Source of the DNA: Thermoanaerobacterales bacterium UBA4877 | GTDB taxonomy: Bacteria > Bacillota > Thermoanaerobacteria > Thermoanaerobacterales > UBA4877 | DNA length: 6,620 bases | NCBI GenBank assembly: GCA_002399345.1 | Contig: DHDL01000033.1 | Span: forward strand, 1-6,620 | Direction: 5' to 3' | Shown here: in pieces, positions 1 through 6,405 of the stretch | Layout of the letters: the number at the start of each line of letters is the position of its first letter | Numbering within the stretch: position 1 is the stretch's first letter | The notes under the pieces: generated by a model | The model's database searches: none | Told to the model about the DNA's origin: nothing | The model's input: the letters and a program-made list of their open reading frames with translations, nothing else | Translations under genes and position numbers: made by a program

Positions 1-788
1 TTATTTTCCAAGACGTCTTTAAGCCGGCCGAGGTCTATGGCAAAATCAGTGGGCTCCCGCAATAACTCGGTTTTATCAAGGTTTACATAGCCCCTGAGGT
101 CTCCTATAAAGTCCTCGTCGGAGGTGTATTCCAGCCGCACATAAAGTCTGGGATACTGACCTATCTTACTCCTGGTAGCCTGCAGCGGTATAGATTTTAT
201 TAATGCCTTGTCAAACATATTTATATCATCTTCGGTAAGGTCTGTTTTCTGCGCTCTTTTGCCGCTTACTATACCGTGAAATGCAATAAGAGAGTAATAG
301 ATCCTGTAGTCTTTTCCTATGGTTCCGTAGTCGCTCCCCTCTTTACCGCTAAACTCTGATGTTATACCATTACTTTCAACAAGGTCTACCTTATTCAAAG
401 AGTATCCCCAGTTAAACTGAACAGGACCGGTAAGAGAAAGTGACGTACCTGCTCCCCTCTTCTCCCCTTTAATAGGCATTGTAGCTCCGAAAAGTCTTAT
501 ATCTATAAGTTTTGATAATATCTCCGGTATGTCATCCCTTTTTGCTTCATGACCAAGCAACAATTTTAACCTTTTACCAGCATCCAAAGCCTTATCATCA
601 ATCTTTGTAACATAGATATCATTATCATTTCCCTTCATGTAATCCCTTATATATCTTTTCAGACGGACATCACTTACCAGATTTCTCTGTCTGTCATAGT
701 CCATTCTCGGCCTGTTTTCATCATCAGGGTCACCATTGGGGTTGCACATTTTAGCATCGTAGATAAATAATAGCTCACTGTTGTTCAT
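1..788 (-). CDS. cas7: Cas7/Csh2, type I-B Cascade backbone subunit (3' end outside window)
   Basis: Cas7 is the repeated backbone subunit of the Cascade complex and coats the crRNA spacer. I translated this frame by hand from the ATG at 788: it stays open for about 262 codons to the window edge, without a stop or frameshift, so the C-terminus is missing. The start MNNSELLFIYDAKMCNPNG, followed by DPDDENRPRMD, is the typical N-terminus of the Csh2 branch of the Cas7/Csd2/Csh2 family. Further family-like stretches are GTSLSLTGPVQFNWGYS and the later IPLQATRSKIGQYPRLYVRLEY. The ATG overlaps the end of cas8b by 14 nt and has a GAGGAGGAAG ribosome binding site inside cas8b, so it is probably translated in a coupled way. 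The last third is richer in GC than the first part. Identity is secure; the full length cannot be seen. Confidence 0.95.
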   Translation of the reverse strand, partial: MNNSELLFIYDAKMCNPNGDPDDENRPRMDYDRQRNLVSDVRLKRYIRDYMKGNDNDIYVTKIDDKALDAGKRLKLLLGHEAKRDDIPEILSKLIDIRLFGATMPIKGEKRGAGTSLSLTGPVQFNWGYSLNKVDLVESNGITSEFSGKEGSDYGTIGKDYRIYYSLIAFHGIVSGKRAQKTDLTEDDINMFDKALIKSIPLQATRSKIGQYPRLYVRLEYTSDEDFIGDLRGYVNLDKTELLREPTDFAIDLGRLKDVLEN

Positions 789-2739
789 TTACATCTTCCT
801 CCTCATTATTGTTTTCTTTGCTTTTATACATGATTTTGGCCGTTTCATAACCGTATCCCGAGAGTATATAATATATGTTTTTAATGTCACTCAGCGGCCA
901 CATTCCTTTGTTCATTGCCTTACCCATATCCAAAAGCCTCATACACTCCGCAAACTCGGATTCGTTACGGCTAAATACATCATACTGTCTCATTTTCTCT
1001 GTCAGCTCACCTACAAACCTCTGTATTTTATTCCAGCTCATTCCCTGGTAGTTGAGTTTATTAAGTATAGGTTTATTCTTCATATTGCGCCTCCATTGTT
1101 CAGACGCAACAGAACCAATTAGATTTCCCAACAAAAATAAAGCAGCCTTTGGTTCATCATAACCCATCTCTATAAAATAATTTTTAGTTCCTTTATCCAC
1201 ATTTAAAGAATCATAATCCATCTTTTTCCCTCCTTTTTTAAGTACACCCAGTCTCCTAAGCCCATCCATGAGCAAGTTCTCCTGGATCATTACATATGAC
1301 AACGCTATATCCCAACTTGTACCATTTAGTAATTTAACGTTATACTGGCCAAATTCATCAAAGTAATAAACCCCACATAGCTGTACTGCTTGTTTTATCA
1401 AAAAGTCATAGGATACCATTTTCCCAGAGAATATTGAATCATATAACTCCAATAACTTTCTATATTCTAAAGACCTTTGGCTTTTCTTTAAGGGTATAAG
1501 GTAATATATATTTTCCAAATCGATATACCATCTCTTGTCTTGGCCCAGTATACCTCCCATGGCTCTTGCAGCATCACCAAAACATTTATCTATAATCTCC
1601 AACCGTGATGGTGGTACATCCTTAATGAGCTTTAATACTTTGAACTCAGCTTGATTTTTCTCGAAAAAGAGCAGATTTAAAATATAGCTGTTTTTATATT
1701 GTTCATGAGCAAGATATTGATTAAGACTCCTTTCGAATTTTTCCATGCCTTCCTTGGATACAGCAGAATTGAAGCTATCTTTTATATATATGGCCCATTC
1801 ATCAATATTAAATAAACCCATATCCGGTTTAAATATCAAATCGGGTATTATATACAGACGTAATCCGCCTATGCTCGTCCTCATATGATTACTCAGATAG
1901 GCCTCACCTACTAATATCTTTGTATAACACTCCTTGCATATAGGGAAGTTCTTTATGAAATTACCTGAGATACCAGATGAAAATCCAATCTTATCAGTCA
2001 TATAGTATTTCATTGTAAATTTGGTTGTGTCATCAGTCACCGAATTTTCTCTACCACATACGGAACACGTGCCTTTCTTTGCAGCTTCAAAAATGCTTCC
2101 TACTTTTTTCTTGGATACCAAATCCAAATATTTACTTTCACGGGTCAGCACTCTGCCGTCTATTAAAAGCGTATACAGGTAAATCTCATTTTCCGCATAT
2201 GGCGTTTCTATTTTCATCCAATCTATGAACTTCTTTTTTACTTCCTTTACCATTTTCTTGGGATCTTTACCTACAGATTGATATGTGCTGTCCAGCCAAC
2301 CACTATCTGCTATACCGAATTTTTCTAAATCAAGAACATACCTGTACCTATTCTTGATACCACTCTGTTCTCCCAAATCCACATAAAATTTATTTAGTAT
2401 TTCTTTGAATTTGTCCTTGTAATCACCCTCATCGAGCATGTCAATATAGTTGGGTATGGTCTGGGAGAGTAGGTACTCTACTTTAGTCGTGGTAAAATAC
2501 CACTGTGGGCTCATAGCACCATCGGCATTACCTATCCAGATATAGTCCGATTGTGTAGTCTCGTCTATCTCTTTACCCGTTAGAGATACAGATTCTCTCC
2601 GGCTGTCAAAGCTTATTTTCATTATGTGTTGCTGTTTTTTATTCCTCATCTTAGGTATAGCCTTATACAAAGAGCTTAAAAAATCATCAGGATTTTCTGA
2701 CAAGGCCAGGCCGCCCAAATTCCTTATCGACTCAAGCAC
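775..2739 (-). CDS. cas8b: Cas8b/Csh1 (TM1802 type), large subunit of type I-B Cascade
   Basis: Cas8b is the large subunit of the type I-B interference complex. By analogy with other Cascade large subunits it takes part in PAM recognition and target-strand opening. The reading frame is open further upstream to 2841, but those 34 codons lie inside cas6 in another frame. I place the start at the GTG at 2739-2737, which has a near-perfect ribosome binding site (AAGGCGGTGA) and gives MLESIRNLGGLAL, a normal Csh1-like N-terminus, and a 654-aa protein. A GTG at 2748 is an alternative. A putative zinc finger is visible: C225-x2-C228 (TCSVCGREN) and C268-x2-C271 (FPICKECY), characteristic of the TM1802 type of Csh1. 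The start overlaps the cas6 stop by 8 nt and the end overlaps cas7 by 14 nt. The gene is more AT-rich than cas6 and the ATPase gene. The family call rests on the zinc finger, the size and the position between cas6 and csh2. Confidence 0.9.
   Translation of the reverse strand: MLESIRNLGGLALSENPDDFLSSLYKAIPKMRNKKQQHIMKISFDSRRESVSLTGKEIDETTQSDYIWIGNADGAMSPQWYFTTTKVEYLLSQTIPNYIDMLDEGDYKDKFKEILNKFYVDLGEQSGIKNRYRYVLDLEKFGIADSGWLDSTYQSVGKDPKKMVKEVKKKFIDWMKIETPYAENEIYLYTLLIDGRVLTRESKYLDLVSKKKVGSIFEAAKKGTCSVCGRENSVTDDTTKFTMKYYMTDKIGFSSGISGNFIKNFPICKECYTKILVGEAYLSNHMRTSIGGLRLYIIPDLIFKPDMGLFNIDEWAIYIKDSFNSAVSKEGMEKFERSLNQYLAHEQYKNSYILNLLFFEKNQAEFKVLKLIKDVPPSRLEIIDKCFGDAARAMGGILGQDKRWYIDLENIYYLIPLKKSQRSLEYRKLLELYDSIFSGKMVSYDFLIKQAVQLCGVYYFDEFGQYNVKLLNGTSWDIALSYVMIQENLLMDGLRRLGVLKKGGKKMDYDSLNVDKGTKNYFIEMGYDEPKAALFLLGNLIGSVASEQWRRNMKNKPILNKLNYQGMSWNKIQRFVGELTEKMRQYDVFSRNESEFAECMRLLDMGKAMNKGMWPLSDIKNIYYILSGYGYETAKIMYKSKENNNEEEDVNEQQ
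795..804 (-). promoter_or_regulatory. Ribosome binding site of cas7
   Basis: On the minus strand this reads GAGGAGGAAG. The AGGAGG core ends 9 nt before the ATG at 788-786. It lies inside the last codons of cas8b and fixes the cas7 start at MNNSELL. Confidence 0.8.
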
Positions 2740-3496
2740 TCTTATCACCGCCTTCCAATATATCAAAACATCCAAATCCCATAGAGCTCTTACTCCCCAG
2801 CCCGCAGTCGTAGGCCACCTGCAAAAGCTCGGGATCTCCACTTATCTTGTAAATCCCCATGCACCCTTTTATAATAGTGCCTTCATAATCTAAAGTCTTT
2901 CTATACTTCATGTTCCTAGGTCCTATGGTCTTTATGGAAAAATCCTTTTCCTCTGCCCTTCTGCCTGTTATGGCCTTGTATTTATTAAGCAGATTCCCCC
3001 TCAATAGGCCGGGCATCTCCTCGTCCCACGGCGTATAATAATATGTAAGTTTTTTACTGTTAACGTCGACGGTACTGTACATTACAAGAGGAGACATCAT
3101 CTTGATCTTGAGCTTATCCTCGGTTATCCTTTTATTTAACACATTGATGGACTCTATATTTACCCGCTGATCCAGCAGCCTCTGATCATCCCTTTTCAGG
3201 AGAGTCTCGCAGAAGTCATTGATGAAATCCTCCAATGCGGAAGAAACAACAAGCCTAAGTGGCGGCGCCATCAATATCTTTCCGGGGAAAATCTTAAACC
3301 TCCCTTCCAATCTTCCAAATGTAAATAGCTTAAAACACTTGCTGTCCACCTGATAACCCCTGTCGTGAAGAAAACTTGCATATGCCTTATCGGTAATATT
3401 TCTGTATATAAAACCCTGTAATATATGATTGTAGTTTACGGGCAGAACTATATCCCTGTCCGCATTAAAATTTATAACTACTCTGATGTTTACCAT
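2732..3496 (-). CDS. cas6: Cas6, CRISPR pre-crRNA endoribonuclease
   Basis: Cas6 is a metal-independent endoribonuclease that cleaves the repeat in CRISPR transcripts to release crRNAs; in type I-B it commonly stays associated with the Cascade complex. The 254-aa protein has the family's usual size. The C-terminal glycine-rich loop GLGSKSSMGFG is at residues 232-242. The N-terminal region has the typical pattern NYNHILQGFIY (21-31), then FLHDRGY (42-48) and FKLFTFGRL (55-63). By comparison with archaeal Cas6, H44 is the likely catalytic histidine, with Y31 and K53 or K56 as possible partners; this is inferred by motif position, not by structure. It is the first gene of the cas operon and its stop overlaps the cas8b start by 8 nt. 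The ATG at 3496 is the only usual start codon downstream of the in-frame TAA about 15 nt before it. The GGGG of the presumed ribosome binding site directly abuts the ATG, which is unusually tight. Confidence 0.93.
   Translation of the reverse strand: MVNIRVVINFNADRDIVLPVNYNHILQGFIYRNITDKAYASFLHDRGYQVDSKCFKLFTFGRLEGRFKIFPGKILMAPPLRLVVSSALEDFINDFCETLLKRDDQRLLDQRVNIESINVLNKRITEDKLKIKMMSPLVMYSTVDVNSKKLTYYYTPWDEEMPGLLRGNLLNKYKAITGRRAEEKDFSIKTIGPRNMKYRKTLDYEGTIIKGCMGIYKISGDPELLQVAYDCGLGSKSSMGFGCFDILEGGDKSA
2745..2754 (-). promoter_or_regulatory. Ribosome binding site deciding the cas8b start
   Basis: The minus strand reads AAGGCGGTGA, one mismatch from the full anti-SD complement AAGGAGGTGA. It ends 5 nt before the GTG at 2739. 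It sits in the last codons of cas6 and supports the GTG start over the upstream in-frame ATG at 2841. Confidence 0.7.
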
Positions 3497-3519
3497 CCCC
3501 TTTGTTTTATTTTAGCATC

Positions 3520-3527
3520 AGGAGGTG
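3520..3527 (+). promoter_or_regulatory. Exact Shine-Dalgarno sequence before the 44-codon ORF
   Basis: AGGAGGTG is an exact 8-nt complement of the 16S rRNA anti-SD. It lies 7 nt before the ATG at 3535, near-optimal spacing. It is the main argument that the short ORF behind it is translated. Confidence 0.5.
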
Positions 3528-3534
3528 TCACAGC

Positions 3535-3669
3535 ATGTCCATAAACATAAAAAAAAATATTTTTATATTAATCACAATCTTTTATTCGACAAACTTCTTA
3601 CAAATCCCTCTAAATTATGAAAAAATATATAGTTATTTACGATTGCTCATTCTAATATACATGTTATGA
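3535..3669 (+). CDS. Possible small hydrophobic protein of 44 aa upstream of the Ca2+-ATPase
   Basis: I do not recognise this protein. The frame runs from an ATG to a TGA and encodes 44 residues, starting MSINIKKNIFILITIFY and ending LRLLILIYML. There are two hydrophobic stretches (about residues 8-17 and 35-44) and a small net positive charge (K6, K7, K30, R36 against E29), so a small membrane-associated peptide is conceivable. In favour of a gene are an exact 8-nt Shine-Dalgarno match at 7-nt spacing and the stop codon 13 nt before the ATPase ATG, a typical co-transcribed arrangement. Against it, the base composition is that of AT-rich intergenic DNA, unlike the neighbouring genes. My rough estimate is that a frame this long stays open by chance about 2% of the time at this composition. 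It would also overlap the cas promoter on the other strand. Confidence 0.4.
   Translation: MSINIKKNIFILITIFYSTNFLQIPLNYEKIYSYLRLLILIYML
3565..3592 (-). promoter_or_regulatory. Candidate sigma-A type promoter of the cas operon
   Basis: On the minus strand, TTGTCG (3592-3587) is followed after 16 nt by TAATAT (3570-3565). Each box matches 4 of 6 consensus positions. It would give a leader of about 60 nt before cas6. In such AT-rich DNA, matches of this quality arise easily by chance, so this is only a candidate. Confidence 0.25.
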
Positions 3670-3670
3670 G

Positions 3671-3676
3671 AGGAGG
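3671..3676 (+). promoter_or_regulatory. Ribosome binding site of the Ca2+-ATPase gene
   Basis: AGGAGG lies 6 nt before the ATG at 3683. It begins 1 nt after the TGA of the 44-codon ORF, so ribosomes finishing the small ORF would arrive at this site. Confidence 0.8.
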
Positions 3677-3682
3677 CACACT

Positions 3683-6361
3683 ATGCGGAAATCAAAAAAT
3701 AAACGCCCGGAAAAAGATAACTCCTATATCTATAAAGGAAATATAAACACGGGCGGTCTTACAAACAGCGAGGCCGAGGCACGGCTAAAGCAGTTTGGAT
3801 TAAACGAGCTGGAAAAGAAAAAGAAGCCGACGGCCATCAAAATATTTTTTAGTCAGTTTACGGACTTCATTGTACTTGTGCTCATAGCTGCCACCGTGAT
3901 CTCGTTCTTTCTTGGTGAGGTAATCGATGCATCCGCCATATTAATTATCGTAATTTTAAACGCGATAATGGGATTTGTACAGGAATACAGGACGGAACGG
4001 TCTTTGGAGGCTTTAGAGGAAATGTCCGCCCCCATGGCTCACGTATTTAGGAATGGTACCTTGGCTGAGTTACCGTCAAATATGGTGGTTCCACAGGATA
4101 TCATATATCTGGAAGCTGGGGACATCGTCCCTGCGGATGCAGTGCTCACGGAGGCCAACAACCTCTCGATGAATGAGTCACTACTTACCGGGGAATCTCT
4201 GCCTGTACAAAAAAATATGGCCGCAATATCCGATAACAAATTCACCAGTGTGACAAAAACCAACACGGTTTATATGGGCTGCCCGGTAGTAAGCGGCAAT
4301 GGCAAGGCTTATGTGACAGCGACGGGTATGGACACAGAGATGGGAAAGATAGCAGACATGCTTCAGGATATCAGTGACGACACCACTCCTCTTCAAAAAA
4401 GGCTGGATAAGATAGGTAAACAGCTGGTGGGTATGAGCCTGATCATATGTTTGCTGATGGTAATTCTCGGCATACTTTACGGAAAATCCGCTTATGATAT
4501 GTTCTTTGCGGGAATAAGCCTAGCGGTTGCAGCCATACCCGAAGGACTACCTGCAATCGTAACAGTGGCTCTGGCCATAGGCGTGCAGAATATGCTTAAG
4601 CGTAATGCTATGGTGAGAAAACTGCCGGCAGTAGAGACATTGGGCTGCGCCAACATGATATGCTCAGATAAGACAGGGACGCTTACTGAAAACATGATGA
4701 CGGTTAAAAAGATGTATGTTGATGGTAAAATCGTCGATGTCTCGGGAACCGGCCTGGAATTTGCAGGGAATTTCTCTGCGTCCGGCAAAAAAATGAATAT
4801 AAAAAGGCAGCCTTCAATGGATATGATGTTTAAGACAGCCGTATTGTGTAACAAAGCACAGCTGCAAGTTAAAAGAAGGACGGATGCGGAGGTTATCGGA
4901 GATCCTACTGAAATAGCGCTGCTGGTAGCAGCATACAAGGCGGGGTATACCCGTGAAAAACTGCTGTCTCATTTTAAACCGATAGGTGAAATACCCTTTG
5001 ACTCCGACAGAAAATTGATGAGCATGGTATATCAGTCGGGAAACGGGTACTTTGTCTTCGTAAAGGGGGCACCGGACAGGCTGCTCAACCTCTGTTCAAC
5101 TTATCAAAAAGGCAGTAATACGGCCAGTCTGGGCCAGGCCAATAAAAAGAAAATAAACAGCATGAATACGCAGCTGGCGGGCAACGCCATGAGGGTGCTC
5201 GGCCTGGCCTACAAAAAACTAAGCTCCAAACCAAACATGAAGAATCCCGGTGAGATAGAGTCCAAACTCACCTTTTTAGGCCTCACTGCAATGATTGACC
5301 CGCCCCGTGCAGGCGTCACCGAATCGGTAATGACGTGTAAACGTGCAGGAATAACGCCCGTTATGATAACGGGAGACCATAAGGTAACCGCCATGGCCAT
5401 AGCCAAGGAAATAGGAATATGCGGTGAAAAGGATGAAGCAATAACAGGCGATGAGATGGATAAAATAAACGACAAAGAATTGGAAAAGCACTCACGTAGC
5501 ATAAAGGTCTATGCCCGGGTGAACCCCGGCCACAAATTAAGGATTGTAAGAGCGCTCAAAAAGAATGGTTATGTGGTAGCCATGACCGGCGATGGCGTGA
5601 ATGACGCTCCCGCATTAAAAGAAGCCGACATCGGCATCGCTATGGGAAAATCAGGGACAGAGGTCGCCAAGGAGGCCGCCAGCATGATACTGCTGGATGA
5701 TAATTTCAACTCCATAGTCAAAGCGGTAGAAGAAGGAAGAATTATTTATGATAATATAAGGAAGTTCATAAGATATCTGCTCTCCTGCAATCTGGGAGAG
5801 ATACTCATGATGTTTGTGGCAACAGCCATAAACATGACACTGCCCTTGGTTCCATTGCAAATATTATGGGTAAACTTAGTAACAGATGGCCTTCCCGCCC
5901 TGGCCTTGGGTGTGGATCCACCTGATCCTGACATAATGGAAAGACCGGCCCGGCCTACAGATGAAGGTATTTTCTCCAGAGGATTGGGCCCGCACATATT
6001 GTTTTCCGGATTAATCATAGGTGCAAGCAGCCTTGCATCATTTTCGCTGACCCAGTACCTATCCGGCGGCAATATAGACATGGCACGTACAGTAGCTTTT
6101 GCCACACTCATCGTTGCAGAACTATTAAATGCATTGGAGTGCCGTTCCGAGGTCCATACCGTCTTTGAGGTCGGCATATTTAAAAATAAGTACTTGATAA
6201 TGGCCTGCCTGTCATCCTTTGTACTTCTGCTCGTGGTCTTATATGTACCGGCACTGGGCGCAATATTTCAAACGGCGCCGCTGGGCTTTGACTGCTGGGC
6301 CATCGTTATTGTTTTTTCCTCACTTGAATTTGCTCTTAATAATATATTCAGAAAATGGTAG
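3683..6361 (+). CDS. SERCA-like type IIA P-type Ca2+-transporting ATPase
   Basis: This membrane pump most likely uses ATP to export Ca2+ from the cytoplasm. It is 892 aa, a normal length for bacterial members. Visible in order: an N-terminal cation-ATPase domain (about 15-60); M1-M2 (about 60-103); the actuator domain with TGES at 169-172; M3-M4 with IPEGLP and E287; the phosphorylation site DKTGT (D329); the nucleotide-binding domain with KGAP at 461-464; DPPR at 539-542; MITGD at 561-565; TGDGVNDAP at 635-643; then six C-terminal membrane segments. Residues corresponding to the SERCA Ca2+ ligands are all present: E287 in M4, N703 and E706 in M5 (CNLGE), N731, T734 and D735 in M6 (VNLVTD), and E813 in M8 (AELLNAL). 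This suggests two Ca2+ sites. The alternative substrate Mn2+ (as for Pmr1-like pumps) is less likely, because those lack the site I acids. The gene is complete, with a good ribosome binding site, and ends at a strong terminator. Confidence 0.95.
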   Translation: MRKSKNKRPEKDNSYIYKGNINTGGLTNSEAEARLKQFGLNELEKKKKPTAIKIFFSQFTDFIVLVLIAATVISFFLGEVIDASAILIIVILNAIMGFVQEYRTERSLEALEEMSAPMAHVFRNGTLAELPSNMVVPQDIIYLEAGDIVPADAVLTEANNLSMNESLLTGESLPVQKNMAAISDNKFTSVTKTNTVYMGCPVVSGNGKAYVTATGMDTEMGKIADMLQDISDDTTPLQKRLDKIGKQLVGMSLIICLLMVILGILYGKSAYDMFFAGISLAVAAIPEGLPAIVTVALAIGVQNMLKRNAMVRKLPAVETLGCANMICSDKTGTLTENMMTVKKMYVDGKIVDVSGTGLEFAGNFSASGKKMNIKRQPSMDMMFKTAVLCNKAQLQVKRRTDAEVIGDPTEIALLVAAYKAGYTREKLLSHFKPIGEIPFDSDRKLMSMVYQSGNGYFVFVKGAPDRLLNLCSTYQKGSNTASLGQANKKKINSMNTQLAGNAMRVLGLAYKKLSSKPNMKNPGEIESKLTFLGLTAMIDPPRAGVTESVMTCKRAGITPVMITGDHKVTAMAIAKEIGICGEKDEAITGDEMDKINDKELEKHSRSIKVYARVNPGHKLRIVRALKKNGYVVAMTGDGVNDAPALKEADIGIAMGKSGTEVAKEAASMILLDDNFNSIVKAVEEGRIIYDNIRKFIRYLLSCNLGEILMMFVATAINMTLPLVPLQILWVNLVTDGLPALALGVDPPDPDIMERPARPTDEGIFSRGLGPHILFSGLIIGASSLASFSLTQYLSGGNIDMARTVAFATLIVAELLNALECRSEVHTVFEVGIFKNKYLIMACLSSFVLLLVVLYVPALGAIFQTAPLGFDCWAIVIVFSSLEFALNNIFRKW

Positions 6362-6369
6362 TGGTAAAT

Positions 6370-6405
6370 ATAAAAATGAGGCGGAATTAACCGCCTCATT
6401 TTTAT
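6370..6405. terminator. Bidirectional rho-independent terminator
   Basis: A perfect 15-bp inverted repeat (left arm ATAAAAATGAGGCGG, right arm its exact complement) flanks the 6-nt loop AATTAA. The GC core is GAGGCGG/CCGCCTC, and A and T tracts on the outer sides give a U-run in both directions. It begins 8 nt after the TAG of the ATPase gene. Its outermost base is the last base of the stop codon of the convergent gene on the right, so both genes share it. Confidence 0.95.

Larger units (their letters stand above)
3497..3682. promoter_or_regulatory. Divergent intergenic region between the cas operon and the Ca2+-ATPase gene
   Basis: This 186-bp stretch is strongly AT-rich, much more so than the flanking genes, and must carry the start signals of the leftward cas operon. 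It contains A/T tracts including the 12-bp palindrome AAAAATATTTTT (3553-3564). I see no riboswitch-like fold, no CRISPR repeat and no long operator-like inverted repeat. A plus-strand promoter for the ATPase is not convincing. TAATAT at 3653-3658 is a possible -10 but lacks a good -35, and TCGACA at 3586-3591 lies 19 nt before TAAATT at 3611-3616. If the 44-codon ORF inside this region is real, the ATPase promoter may lie further left, inside the 5' end of cas6. Confidence 0.6.

Noticed and set aside
781..1122. Plus-strand open frame of 113 codons, hydrophobic at its start
   Set aside because: It lies opposite the C-terminal coding part of cas8b and I recognise no protein family in it.
2740..2841. 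N-terminal 34-codon extension of cas8b
   Set aside because: It overlaps the 3' end of cas6 in another frame, and a well-placed ribosome binding site supports the downstream GTG.
3541..3640. AT-rich repeats that might be a CRISPR leader or array remnant
   Set aside because: No repeated unit of 25-40 nt with spacers is present; only simple A/T tracts and one short palindrome occur.
3497..3682. Riboswitch or metal-sensing RNA before the Ca2+-ATPase gene
   Set aside because: No GC-containing stems, conserved loop motifs or terminator hairpin are visible in this AT-rich stretch.
4492..4938. Minus-strand open frame of 148 codons inside the ATPase gene
   Set aside because: It lies fully opposite a conserved coding region with intact ATPase motifs and has no recognisable domain; it is a by-product of the codon pattern of the real gene.
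5746..6177. Minus-strand open frame of 143 codons opposite the C-terminal membrane part of the ATPase gene
   Set aside because: It is antisense to conserved membrane segments with no recognisable protein features; it is not a separate gene.
6370..6405. Inverted repeat as an operator or insertion-site remnant
   Set aside because: Its position between two convergent stop codons, its GC core and its flanking A/T runs fit a shared bidirectional terminator.
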